From the NCBI GenBank assembly GCA_037447655.1, contig JBBHKE010001320.1, positions 1 to 64,000 on the forward strand: DNA of 64,000 bases. Reading direction: 5' to 3'. The position numbers and the translations under genes are program-made. The stretch is from Zygnema cylindricum (lineage: Eukaryota; Streptophyta; Zygnematophyceae; Zygnematales; Zygnemataceae). Shown piece by piece: positions 12,787-23,861 of this stretch. The first letter of the stretch is position 1; the number at the start of each line of letters is the position of its first letter. The notes under the pieces are model-generated. The model was not told where the DNA came from. It saw nothing but the letters and a program-made list of their open reading frames with translations, and did not search any database.

Positions 12787-13269
12787 TCACCTTTTGTACG
12801 AACTGCAGACCCCTATATGTACGGCAGCGTATACAATGAAGCGAAAATAGCAAATACACGTGTGAAAATAATGGTCCCCCCAAAATCTGAGTCCATACTC
12901 CATAGCATACCCAGTCCATGCCACACATGTTGGCATACCGTATTCTGTGTTGTCAATTGCTAAGTTTGTAACTTGTCTACGCCTCCTTGTAAGCGCCAAA
13001 ATTGCGTATTGCGTAGAGTCGTTGACTGTAGACAGCACAGCTGGGCCCTCTGGCAACTTGCAGCATCCACTTTTACGCTGCAGTCCTGCAGCCTCGCCTG
13101 TCATATCCATCTTTCCCTCCAAATCTTCGCACTTAAGTATAGCTTGTTTCACGGCGTTGACCTTATTCCATCTTAATACATCACAGCCGAAAGAAACTAC
13201 TGTCGCAATTGCATTTTTTTCTTTCTTTCTTTCGCTAAATTTCAAGTTTGACTGGAGATTATTCCACAA
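12787..13269 (-). CDS. Unrecognised 160-aa open frame, divergent from the DGAT2 gene
   Basis: A 160-codon frame opens about 350 bases upstream of the DGAT2-like start, in the opposite direction. The N-terminal half is rich in Lys/Glu, with several Cys; no domain is recognised. The opposite strand is also partly open here (12947-13276), which lowers confidence. It could be an exon of a divergently transcribed gene, a pseudogene, or chance. Confidence 0.2.
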   Translation of the reverse strand: MWNNLQSNLKFSERKKEKNAIATVVSFGCDVLRWNKVNAVKQAILKCEDLEGKMDMTGEAAGLQRKSGCCKLPEGPAVLSTVNDSTQYAILALTRRRRQVTNLAIDNTEYGMPTCVAWTGYAMEYGLRFWGDHYFHTCICYFRFIVYAAVHIGVCSSYKR

Positions 13270-13620
13270 TCTGTAAAAGGATCAGTTCTAGGTTTCTTTA
13301 CAAACTTGTCAAGATTTTCAGATTCAGATTTGTGTTGGCAATGAGAATTTCTCAATTCCGTTACGTTAACTTTTAAATTCAGGCGAATCAGGATTGAAAA
13401 AGAGGCTTTTCTTTATCGTTTGCTATTTCTGAGGTTTTCCTGTATGTCCAACCATGCCTTAAAAGCTGAAGCTTTATGGACCAATGATAGTTGAAGCGAC
13501 TTCTTTTTCACTTTTTTTAGATAAACTTTCAGCCAGCAGCAAAACCATTACACACGAGAAGCCCTTTCCTCCTTTTCTTGCATAAGTATCCTGAATCTAG
13601 TATACTCCTTTGTTTAATAT

Positions 13621-16600
13621 ATGGAGCAAGAAAACGTGGTGATTTTGTCAAAAAAATTGGATTCTGAAACTCAGCAGCCTAATAACCGAGATAAAATATG
13701 CACAGATACCATACATTCGGATGCGAAATTGAAAACAGTGTCATCAGTAGGCCTTTCCTCAAGAAATTTGCCGACAGTTGAGGCCTCGAAGCATGGCGAG
13801 TTGATGTTTCTGGTCGGAGAAAAGTTGAGGAAAGGATTACACAAAGGCAAAGACCTTTGGTGCTCTCTTTTTGTTTTTTGGAATATAGTCCTTAGTTTAC
13901 TGGCTCTTGGATTGTTGGTAACTGCTGAGTTTCAGACGAAGTACCGTTTGACTCTTCTTGGATTGGGAGGCACAACTGTTCTTTTGGCTGGTAAGGAGTC
14001 TTAAAATGGCTCTATTCAAGAAATTAATGTATGGAACTATTTCAAGCTGACGGTTTTATATTGAAGTTCAGGTTCTATTTCCGAAGTCGATTGTCAGTTG
14101 TTTGACGTTGATGTTGTTTATCTGAACCTCATAGTTTCAACTTCTAAGTCGGGCACTCTGTTGAAGTGACTGTGATTAATTGGCCTTTTCTTAAATGTTT
14201 CGTTTTTACCATGTACATCTCTTTTTTTCTTGACTAAAATAAGTCAACATATGGACACCTTCTTTATATAGGAATTTGGACATTTGATGTAGTGTCATAA
14301 ATAAAGAAAAAATTGCATGGTTTTAATTAACTTGTGAGAGAAAAACGGTCTAAACACTTCTACACCATGCCTTACCCTTATCAGTGTTATTTGACAAGAC
14401 TCTCTTTTGACTTTCATCCTGTTATGTTCATGTCTAACATTGAAAAGTTATATCTTAGTCTCAAATAACTCCAAAATGGTGAATGCCACATGGTGCTTGT
14501 TATGCGGTCACTTCCAGTCTCCTACTTTGACTTTCCCCTTATATATCCAAAGAGCGAGCTACCATAAATGATGCTTGTTAAATTTTGTGATAATAGTTGA
14601 TTTTTTTTATTCACTGCTGTTCAACAAATGACTCTTTTGTAGAGATATTAAAAGCGTCATGGTGCATCAATCCCCGTCTATCCACTTTATTTAATGGCTT
14701 TATAACATGCTCTTACGCATATTTTTCATTCTCTAACAAGGATTAAACGACTTTCTGTCATGATACAGTTTTGACGACTCATGGTGTTGGTGGCCATTGG
14801 CGAAACGGTAGTCGTGGTTGGCAATTTTTTCAACCATTTCGCGGAGGAATTCCATTCGTTCTTACACAAGCTTTGGCTTGGTCTTTATTTGGTCTTACTC
14901 TCCTTCCATGGGCAGCACCAATAGTAATCATTTCAGTTGCTGCAGGACATAGACGTAGTATTGATTATGGGGGTTGTCATTGGGTGGATTTTTCAAACGA
15001 GATGGAAAGCCAATCATTTTGGCCTCGAGGACTCCTCATGACAGCGGGAGTTTGTGGATTTCTATCTGAGACCTTAGTAAGTTTTTTGAGTTTTTGGATT
15101 TGAAAAGCCTTTTTTTTTCTTTAATTCGCTTTTTTTTTTTCTTTTATTCCACTTATTTTCTGGTTTATGTGTTTTCTGATTTACACTAACTGTTCTCCTG
15201 GTCTCTGTCTTGTTCAATTGCTTTCTTATTGTCCATGCAGCCAGCCACATGAAGTTTGTAATGACTTCCTACAGGTAGGGCTTGCCATAGAGATATAGAT
15301 AAATCTATAGTATAGTACACTCGATAGGTGTCAACAAGACGCTTATGCTTACAAAATTTCTGTATCGTTTCTGTCTTTGGTTCTCCAGGTGGCAGTTTCC
15401 TTGTGGCTTTTTTCCTCCACAAGCACCGCTTCTGATGCCACCTCTGCAAATGCTGAGAAGTCGAAAACCTCAAAATCTCACTCGGATCAGGCCACTTCTA
15501 AATCTGACATCACTCCTGATTCGTCGTCACATGCACTTTTAGAATTCGCAAAGCCCACATCTGGTCAAAATGAGATGGATTTGAGATCTGAGACATGTAC
15601 TCATTTTGAGTCCCTTGATACAGTTGCCGAAGAGGCGGATTCAATAGAGACTTCAAACACTCTGCTATTGTGTCCTCCTTCCGGGGGTGTTCTTTGCCAA
15701 GACCTCGATGGCCATCCAGTCTCTCTTCCTCACATCCCTCAAATGGAAAACATGGTTACAGCTCTCACTCAGAAACTCAATAAATGTACAACTATTCATT
15801 CTTCGGCTGTTGTTGAGCCTTTCCATTGGACAGCAAAACAGAAAAAAATTGCAAAAGTTGGACCCTGGAGAGTTCCATCGGCATCTTTATTTGACTATCT
15901 TTGGTGGATTCGAGTTCGAGTTCAATCCCTAGTTATGTTCTCTATCATTTATTGTAATCATATTTTTTTGATTCTTTCTATAGTTTCTCTTTTTGTTGGC
16001 CTTTCAACTATGTGGGCCGTAACTGTTATATGTATCATGTCTGTGATATATTGGCCTACATATTGGTCAAATCCTGAGGAAAGTGGGAGACGGATGTGGC
16101 AAGCTATTCAAGGCCCGTAAGTATTTTCCGAGAGGGAGAGAATCTGAGAAAGCGACAGAGGAGAGAAGGAGAGAACGAGGGAGGGAGAGGAGGGCGTAAC
16201 TAAAAAATTTGTATTCAGTAGAACCTTTTAATGTGCCGCAGTATTTTGATGGTGCTTTCACACTTGCCAATTCTATAAGGATTTTCTTCTGCAAATGGTT
16301 ACTTGGGATGTTTAGATATCAAGGTTGTGGGGCTCAAAACTCAATAGTGTAACTTCAATTTTTTCTTTGTCGAGTTTGTGAGGGAGGTTTGGACATGACT
16401 AAATTGGGTACCAGCACTTATGGAAAGCAGCTATGGCTGTAAGGTCATGCGTTTTTATTGTCTTCTTTACTAATTTTGGAAAAATGCTAGTCTTTGTTAA
16501 ACGCTTACAAGTCAAAATAGACAGTTGGTGCTGAAGATAAGTCTTTCAGTGCGTTCTATCCTTTGTGTTTATAATGGAAAAAATGATATTACAATGTAAC

Positions 16601-18766
16601 ACTGGATTTCAAAACTTTTTTGTGTTTTATGTTCTTACAGTGTCAGTCAATGGCTGGAGGAAGCTTCCTTATTACATTTTGGAGGCATTCGCATAGTGAG
16701 AGAATCCAAAGATCCTCTCCCTTTTTCCGGACGTTACATATTTGGTTTTCATGTATGTCTAGACACACCTTCCCCCGCCTCCTTTTTTTTTGCTTCCTTT
16801 CTGTTCCAGCATCACCGGCAGTTTTCGAACTAGTTGCGATTTTAGTTTTTAAAGTTTGCATAGTTTCAGTTTCCATGTCGCTTACTGGATTATTATGTTG
16901 TCATGTTTGTTCATTTTCTGGACAATTCTCAATCTTAAAAAAAAAAAACTCTTGAAACAGCAGTGGTCAGTGCAGGCTGTTTTAGGATACTCTTCTATCT
17001 GCAAAGTCATTTTTTTATTTTGTTCCATTTTTTGCTTTGGGGAATATTTGAAATTTGAATTTCATTCCATAGCTGAGAATCACTGCAGGTGCATTGGCTC
17101 CACAGTAATCACTTCATAATACCATTTTTTTTTTTTGTTCAATGTGCAGCCACATGGTCTTTTTCCGGCATTCATTTCCTGGATCCATCTCACATCTGCT
17201 TGGAGAACTCTTTTTCCGGGAGTCCAGCCTGTGGGCCTCGGTGCATCTGTTATTTTTAAGGTCCCCATTCTGAGGGACCTCAATATGTGGGCAGGCATGC
17301 GAAAAGTTTCGCGCAAAGTTTTTCGAAAAGCGTTGGTGGAGCACCATTCGGTTATATTATGCCCTGGTGGACAAGTAAGTTGTTGTGATGGTAATCTGGT
17401 TAACTTCTGGTTTTGCAAGTGACTTTGTAAGACAACAGAACTTCAAGTTCTTGATTCCAACGAATTTTTCGGTTACAATTTGGCCCTTTTGCCAATAACA
17501 GTAATGTACAGTTTTTTTTTTTGTCCCACTTATGTACATATTTTTCTATTGAAGTACAGTGGAATAGTTAGTCACTTAGCCACAGGAAACCCCTAACATG
17601 ATTTCACTGAAATCTAAGTTTCCACACCAACTATTGATAGTGTAGACGACGCTATTTTGGAATGAGTTCCTTTCAATAGTTTTTAAATGGGCATTAGCTA
17701 ATATGTCATATTAGTGTTGTATGAGCAGGATTTATCGATAAGAGATATGTAGTGAAGGGCCTCGATAATCGATGTATGAAATGGCAGTTGGTTAGGCTGA
17801 AATTATGGCTGGCCAGGCATCAAGAATCTACCCCTATTTATGCTTTTGTCATTTCTTTTTGAATGTATGCAGTCTGAACTGGCTCACCATGTGACGCAAC
17901 ATAGGAAACGAGTGACCCTTTGTGCCCGTCACAAGGGGTTTGTCCGAATGGCCATAGAAACCGGTGCATCTTTAGTTCCCATTTTCAGTTTTGGGGAATC
18001 ACAGCTTTTTGATAACTTAATCAGCTGGCCTTCGGTACAGGTGAGAAGGAATATGAAGGAAAAAAGGCGAGTAAAGTCTTCCGGTGGAAAGGTTAAGGCC
18101 AGTTTTTCTGGTGCAGAGGCTTTTTAGTTTTTTCTTTTTTGGCAGAAATAAATTACCATTTATGGTTTAAGTGTATATTGATGAATGGTTAATATGTTGA
18201 GAAATGAAAAAAAATAATAGTGAAGCTACTCTGGTACACATTCTGGATGTAGGCTCTAATGGAAGGTGTATTGGGCATTTTATTTATGTGAGGCGGGTTT
18301 GCCTGCAATTCAGTATGGATATTTAGAGAATGATTCTGAGCAATAGAGTTTGAGTAGTTGACAATTCGTTGATAATTTGTATATAGCAACACATTGTAAC
18401 TGACTATTGCAAGTTCATAGTTGTCTGTGACAGCTTGTCATAGTTCCAGACAGGCAGAATATCAATTTTAGATCGACTGAACTTTGATTTATTTTTCTTT
18501 TTGGGCAGAGGTATACCTACAAGCGGATTGGTTTCCCTTTTCCATTTTTCCCGTTTGGTTTTCTTGGTTTTCTACCCATGCCACGTGCAAGGCCCGTTAT
18601 TCTTGTCGTGGGAAAACCAATTGCTCCCGTTCGTATCACGGAAAACCCAACTGTGGAAGAGGTCGACATTTTGTGGGAACGATATTTTAGTGCAATTCGG
18701 GAGATTTATGACACTCATAAGGCCCAATTTGGTTACAAGGAAATTGAGTTAGGATTTGAATTATGA
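13621..18766 (+). CDS. DGAT2-family acyl-CoA acyltransferase with long N-terminal extension, 7 exons
   Basis: Probable acyl-CoA:diacylglycerol (or related) acyltransferase of the ER membrane, making triacylglycerol or another acyl ester. Exons 13621-13990, 14769-15076, 15389-16116, 16641-16752, 17150-17374, 17873-18040 and 18509-18766 give 2169 bp, 722 aa plus stop, one frame, all GT-AG. The acyltransferase domain starts near residue 460. It holds GRYIFGFH-PHG (HPHG at about 506-509, split by an intron), PILRDLNMWAGMRKVSR, CPGGQSEL, RKGFVR-type HKGFVRMAIETGASLVPIFSFGE, and VVGKPI. Before it are hydrophobic segments near 80-102, 109-123, 155-185, 210-233 and 400-450, and a Ser/Thr-rich hydrophilic stretch about 236-360. 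Typical DGAT2 proteins are about 320-390 aa, so roughly half this protein is extra. Substrate specificity cannot be told from sequence; monoacylglycerol or wax-ester activity is possible. Confidence 0.88.
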
Positions 18767-20086
18767 GAGGCTGGGATTTATTTAGATTAGACTGATTTAT
18801 TGGGCCGCAAAAGTGCCTTATATGTATTAGTGAAGGAAGAGTTTTTGTGAAGTCCGTAGGTGGAGTTTGTCATCGACAGATTTCATTGGACTAGATTCTT
18901 TTGGTGTCACCAATTGTAAATTATGCACTATTTTAGTAAAAGGTCACGCTCATTTTTCGGGAAAATGTAGCTTCAATTTTTGTGAGCAATTATGTGATGA
19001 ATATTTATTTTGGAAGTGAATGTGGAAAGTAGGCTGCCCCTTTTGCTGGTACTAATCGTTTGTGTGCGTCGTACTCCATTTGTATAATTTTGCAGGATTA
19101 GTGTAGAGATCGAAATAGATATTTCGCAAGGTATTTAGTCACCCTGCAGTAGTAAGTGGTTTTGGCCTAAATATTTGGGGAATTACTTGTCATTCGCTGC
19201 ACTTCCCACCAATTTCAACTAGCTTACTTCAGCTATGCAAAGCTATCGAGCCAATGGAAGTAATAAATTGAAATTTGGCCGCTGACAATTTTCTACCGCA
19301 AGGACAAAGAATGCAAAGCTCAACTGCAAACGGATAGATACACAGTTGTATACACTCAAAGTGATTGGAAAAATGCCTTTTACATTATTGGAGGTTCACG
19401 AGAAACTTGCTTCTGTTACCTGTGCTTAGATGAGATTAACCATTTGTCACATCATGGCAGTTTGACAGTACCCGAATGTGGATCAAGCATGCTAAATGAT
19501 TGAGTAGAACTATACCTGATTATACCTAGGCCAAGATTTGATCCCATACAGTACAAAAACAGGCATAGTAAAAGAGCAACATCACAGGGGAATGTTCCAA
19601 CTTGATCAAAATGACAGTGTTTGTGCAAATTTTGATCGTGAATGTTAGAGTGAAGGTTTTGACGAGGTCAATGCCAATGAGTGATGTAGCCGTGTGATGT
19701 ACTAGATGTTGAAGAGAAAATTGCTGATATGGATGCGGATGCGGATGCGTGTACGGGTGCGGGTGCGGATGCGGATGCGGATGTTTGTTTAAAAGTGGAA
19801 GTGGAAATGGAAGTGGAAATGGAAGCGGACACAGGTGAGGAAGAGGAAGCTTGTTTAAATGTAGATTTGAATGCTGATTTTTGTAAAATGGATGATAACG
19901 TCAATCTGACAGTAGTGTGAATGTGAACTTTGATGTCTTACATCAATCTTAAACTGTGGTCATTTACACATGATAAGGTAAATAAGGTTTATGAGATTAG
20001 GTGAATCAATTATCTAGACATTTCGTATTGCACCTGATAAATATACTTGAGTATCGGGAAATACACACGATGAGAGTAAAATCTCT
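18767..20086. other. Intergenic DNA downstream of the acyltransferase gene
   Basis: No coding region recognised. The 3' UTR of the acyltransferase gene should occupy the first few hundred bases. It includes the GCGGAT-type simple repeat at 19730-19840. Confidence 0.4.
19730..19840. repeat. Hexanucleotide-type simple repeats (GCGGAT, then GTGGAA/ATGGAA)
   Basis: Imperfect GCGGAT units run from about 19730 to 19785, followed by purine-rich GTGGAA/ATGGAA units to about 19840. The repeats keep one frame open for about 60 codons (Asp-Ala and Glu-Val rich), which explains that frame without a gene. Confidence 0.85.
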
Positions 20087-20323
20087 TCATTTTAAAAGGT
20101 CATCCAAGTTTGGGTATAATCTTGTGAAATAGTAATGAGTTATCTCTTTGTTTCCTCTGTGTAATTCCCTAGCAAAATTCTTGACTGAGTTCACATGAGC
20201 TTCTCTTTGAGTTTCGGTACAACATCGGAGGTTTTCTAACAGTATGAATGTTGTCTGGACTCCTCCGCAATTGAACAGTACCTTTGTACGTTCTCTCTGT
20301 CGCCAAGGATTTGATGGTGGCAC
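20087..20323 (-). other. Unrecognised open frame, possible armadillo-repeat-like relic
   Basis: 78 codons with a vaguely repeat-like pattern (GGVQTTFILLENLRCCTETQ, then LDDLLK at the end) recalling armadillo repeats. Stops interrupt any extension upstream on the same strand. It may be a decayed gene fragment or chance. Confidence 0.12.
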
Positions 20324-21189
20324 TTATCCCATTGATACCTTTTACAAAAAAAGTATAAAGATGGTTTTCAATAGGTTGCACACAATTCCATTCTATGCCA
20401 CGTTTAAAGCAGTTGTGCAATGTTTTTGTTTGTCTTCTTGGTAAGAAACACATTGCACTATACCAAATCTGGTGCTTGCTTTTGCGATATCCTTTTTGAG
20501 AACTGGGACATTCCTTTTTAAAGGTAGCATAACCAATTTATTGTTTCATGCAATAACTGTGGATGGTGCGAGCACGTTTATTTTCATGGAAACTATGTGG
20601 ATCCACACTACTTTATGTACCACAATTTTCATAATGGCTTTTATTTCTATAGAATCCAATCACCTACTCAACTCGAGTATGCCATCGGATTATCCACGAT
20701 AAATAAAGTGGTAATGCAATGTATGCTAAAGCCGCTTTCTTTGTAATTATGTCTGCAGACGCCAAGGGGAGAGACAATAAAAAAAGACAAAGTGCCCCTG
20801 AAGAAATTAATTGCAGCTTTATTTCAAAATGGAATGCATGCGCTAGTAAAATATCTACTATTCAACAATTGAAAGCAAATTACATCGAAAAAGGATTCAA
20901 AGTTCCATCATGGAAACCCGGTGTTAGGGTTAATTACAGATGAGCGTATAAGCAACACCCCAGCCATGAACAATGTATGGCTATTAGTGTTAATAATCTT
21001 TTTGCCACTTAAAACATATTTTCTAATTATAAACATGTCGGATTGTAGATATCACGGTTGCAATTGAAAGGTAAGATTCCCAACTTCCGATTGGTTGTCT
21101 CAATTTGAAAACCGGACAAGTGTGTACGGAAAAAATATGATTTACATGGCAAAAAAAACATCAACACTAATAGCGATACACGGTGTTGT
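20324..21189. other. Intergenic DNA with a lone degenerate MITE end
   Basis: 21042-21125 resembles repeats at 8955-9050 and 39965-40065 (a shared GGTTGC..ATTG..CTTCC.ATTGG block). A degenerate copy of the ACCGC/AATCG TIR motif lies at about 21155-21188 without an obvious partner. No gene seen. Confidence 0.35.
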
Positions 21190-22900
21190 AATTACTGCCA
21201 ATATATACAGTCTTTTCTTCCCTCACTACGCGACAGCACCTACTCTTCGTCACCATGAACCTACAAATCTGGCCTACGGCTGCGCCAACCGCACGCACAT
21301 TGGCGAAACCATAGGTGCGACCCCCCTTTGTCATTACTAGCCTCTTCCCCCCCTCCCATGAATCGCCAGACTCCCCATCCCCCCATATAGCGAGTTCCAA
21401 ACATCATACGTACACACACACACAATCACTTGGAAGAAAAAAAAAACAATTATTCAAACATTTCACCCCCCTCCCCCCCCTCTATACCCTTTGCACACCC
21501 AAAAATAGATACTTGAACCCTTTTCCTCCCCCACTTCCCCCCTCCCCCCCCAGTCCCCGTCTCTCTTCCCCCCTCACCCCCCCTTTTTCTTTTTCGGCAT
21601 CAAACTTCATTTCTTTTTCTTGCCCAATACCATTTTCACCATCCATCACACATGGTTCCTTTTCATCTCCCACATTTTCCTCTCACTCTCTCAATTCCCA
21701 TGGCTTCTTTGAGTTATTGACCATGTCCGAAAGCACTTATTTCCCCCTTCTCCCTCCTCCACCTCCACCCAAACCTCCTAAACCGACCTCTAAGCGTTTG
21801 GAATTTCCCGGGTGTCACAACCTTTTTGCCGCTGGTGCCGGTTTTTCCCGTCATACACAAAGTGGTCGACATTGTGTAGCCCTTGGTGGTCTTTCGTCTA
21901 TCACCTCTCCTTAACCGTCATCGACCACACTTTTCTGTCCGGCCCACTAATGCAGACTGTAATTTCGTCCGTGACTAAGATGTTTTGGGGGCTTATGATT
22001 TGGGAACCCCCCGCCTGCGGTTGTACACCCGTATTCCTTTGGCCCATTTTCATCATCCATCACACATGGTTCTTTTTCCTCTCCCACATTTTCCTCTCAC
22101 TCTCTCAATTTCCTATGGCTTCTTTAACTTATTGACCATGTACGGGAGCACTTTTTTTCCCCTTCTCCCTTTCGCGCCTCCTCCCAAACCTCATAAACCA
22201 ACCTCGAAGCGTTTGGAATGTCCTGAGTATCACAACCTTTTTGCCGCTGTTGTCGGATTTTCCCCTCATACACGGAGTTGTCGACATTGTGTAGCCCTTG
22301 GTGGTCTTTCGTGTATTACCTCTCCTCAAGCGTCATCGACCACACTTTTTCTGTCCGGCCCCACAAATGCGGACTAGAATTTTGTCCGTGACTAAGATGC
22401 TTTGGGGGCTGATGATTTGGGAACCCCCTGCCTGCGGTTGTACACCAGTATTCCTATGGTCGTGCGTACAAGATGCCCCCCCCCTCCCTTTTTCCCACAT
22501 TTTTTCAAATCCGACAGACATTGCTCCTTGGCACCTTCTTTTTATGTTCTCTCTCAAGGTTTTAGTCCTTCCAAGTCGCGGAGGGGGAAGTAGGGCTATA
22601 AAGACTATGGCGCGTTGTCGCCGATTCCTTCGTGGTGACTCAAAGGCCCTCCATGCCAAATATGAGGATCGGGTATCGAGCGTCTTTTTTCACACAGCGT
22701 GGCCTATCTAGGCCATCAAATCTCACAGGCTCTTATTGTCGAATAATTCATTTAGGTCGTGTTGGTGAGCTTTCTCGAGCGGTTCAGGCCCTATAGCCAT
22801 TCACTCCTGCCCCCCAATCTTCTTCCACTATTGAGGTCCTTCAAGCTCTCCACCCACCTACACCTTCCCATTTACCCCCTTCTATCCACGCCTTTGAGCT
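21190..22900 (+). mobile_element. 5' part of a degraded LINE (zinc finger and start of ORF2-like region)
   Basis: The + strand is strongly pyrimidine-rich from 21330 to 21620, then carries two copies of a C2H2-like finger (pattern PxCHNLFAA..GFS.H). It ends in a stretch reading like the N-terminal part of LINE ORF2: RCRRFLRGD, then GRVGELSRAVQAL and LQALHPPTPS up to 22900. These are hallmarks of LINE polyproteins just before the reverse transcriptase. Frames are broken by indels and stops. The sequence stops exactly where the copia LTR begins at 22901. The 3' half of a LINE in the same orientation lies at 32.09-34.01 kb. Confidence 0.6.
21625..22455 (+). repeat. Tandem duplication, 2 units of ~413 bp, within the LINE zinc-finger region
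   Basis: Unit 1 begins near 21625 and unit 2 near 22041; for example CATCCATCACACATGG recurs with a 413-bp offset. The units look about 90% alike. Each encodes one finger, but unit 1 has lost the first Cys (Phe instead) and unit 2 the second Cys (Tyr instead). The two units are in different reading frames. Confidence 0.85.
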
Positions 22901-22914
22901 TGTTGAAAAGAAGA

Positions 22915-23090
22915 AACTAATATTCATTTCTTAATTAAGACTCTAGAGAGTAGGGAGAGAGAGTCACCATGGCTGCCCCCATAGTCAGAAAGAAACAGTC
23001 AGAACTAATATTCATTTCTTAATTAAGACTCTAGAGAGGAGTAGGGAGAGAGAGTCACCATGGCTGCCCCCATAGTCAAAAAGAAACAGT
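22915..23090 (+). repeat. 88-bp tandem duplication inside the B2 5' LTR
   Basis: The AACTAATATTCATTTC...AAACAGTCAG unit occurs twice, starting at 22915 and 23003. The second unit has a 3-base insertion. Other family B LTRs have a single unit. Confidence 0.9.
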
Positions 23091-23165
23091 CAGACAGAGA
23101 TCCGGATTTGATCCTCGGTCCTTCGCAGTTCATAGCAGGCTAGCGTCCTAACCGTTAAGTCTTTG
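23090..23165 (-). other. tRNA-like segment in the B2 5' LTR (antisense to the element)
   Basis: On the minus strand an A-box-like GGTTAGGACGCTAGCC is followed about 30 bases later by a B-box-like GAGGATCAAATCC, the layout of a tRNA gene's internal promoter. Acceptor stem pairing is not convincing, so it is not called as a tRNA gene. Equivalent segments occur in the other family B LTRs. Confidence 0.5.
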
Positions 23166-23845
23166 TTAAAGTGTTAGACATATAGGGTTTGATAAACTAA
23201 CAAAGAGTTACGCGACGAACTTTTCATTTAACGGACCAAACTGACGAAACGACACATATAAACAACGACACTCACGGACGCGAATTGAACCGTGTAAAAT
23301 AATTGATCAAACGGACATCGTCACCGCCTCCAATGTGGACTTTTGGCTGCTTTCGGACATAGCGGCGCGCTATAACACGTGGTGCCACATCATTGAACGC
23401 TTGAAAAAATGGGAGGAGGAATCATGGCTCCGAAGTTGACAGGCATCAACCAGAAGGCCATGTCGTACAATGGTCGTACAAGAAGTACATGGGCCACTGT
23501 ACTTTCTTGTACTATACAGTCTTTTGATTGGTCTAGGGTACAGTAGTAGGTAGCTCTGAGTAGGAGTTTAGGGACTTAGCGTTTTTGAGGCGCCTCTCTC
23601 CAGGTGACCTTTTGTATTTATAGGCCATCTTTGGCTAGGCATAACTTACTGCTCAGGGGAGTAAATTCAGTGATTCTTTTTGCGTTCGACTCAACGTAGT
23701 CGCCCCCTCACAAGGGTGAGGGTGGTCAGAATACTTGTGTGCCAGGGTGGCACTTATTCATTGGGAAAGTGGGAAGGGCACACATTATCATAGGGCTTTA
23801 CATAGGCTGCTCAATCTGTGGGTCAATGGGGACCACATAATTGCA

Positions 23846-23861
23846 AGTTATGGGGCCACCC
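23846..23861 (+). promoter_or_regulatory. Primer-binding site of copia B2 (half initiator tRNA-Met type)
   Basis: AGTTATGGGGCCACCC lies directly after the LTR. It is a mutated version of GGTTATGGGCCCACC, the complement of the anticodon arm of plant initiator tRNA-Met. The ATG inside it (23850-23852) opens gag. Confidence 0.65.

Larger units (their letters stand above)
22901..23845 (+). repeat. 5' LTR of copia B2
   Basis: Starts TGTTGAAAAG like the B1 LTRs and shares the block TTCAGTGATTCTTTTTGCGT and the terminal block TTTACATAGGCTGCTCA. Ends TTGCA directly before the primer site. It carries an extra 88-bp tandem duplication near its start. Confidence 0.85.

Noticed and set aside
19729-19920. 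Asp/Ala-rich 63-aa open frame
   Set aside because: Produced by GCGGAT and GTGGAA simple repeats, with no other coding sign.
21315-21914. 199-aa Pro/Ser-rich open frame as a host gene
   Set aside because: The strand is pyrimidine-rich, which favours long Pro/Ser/Leu frames, and its end carries the LINE zinc-finger pattern, so it belongs to the LINE remnant.
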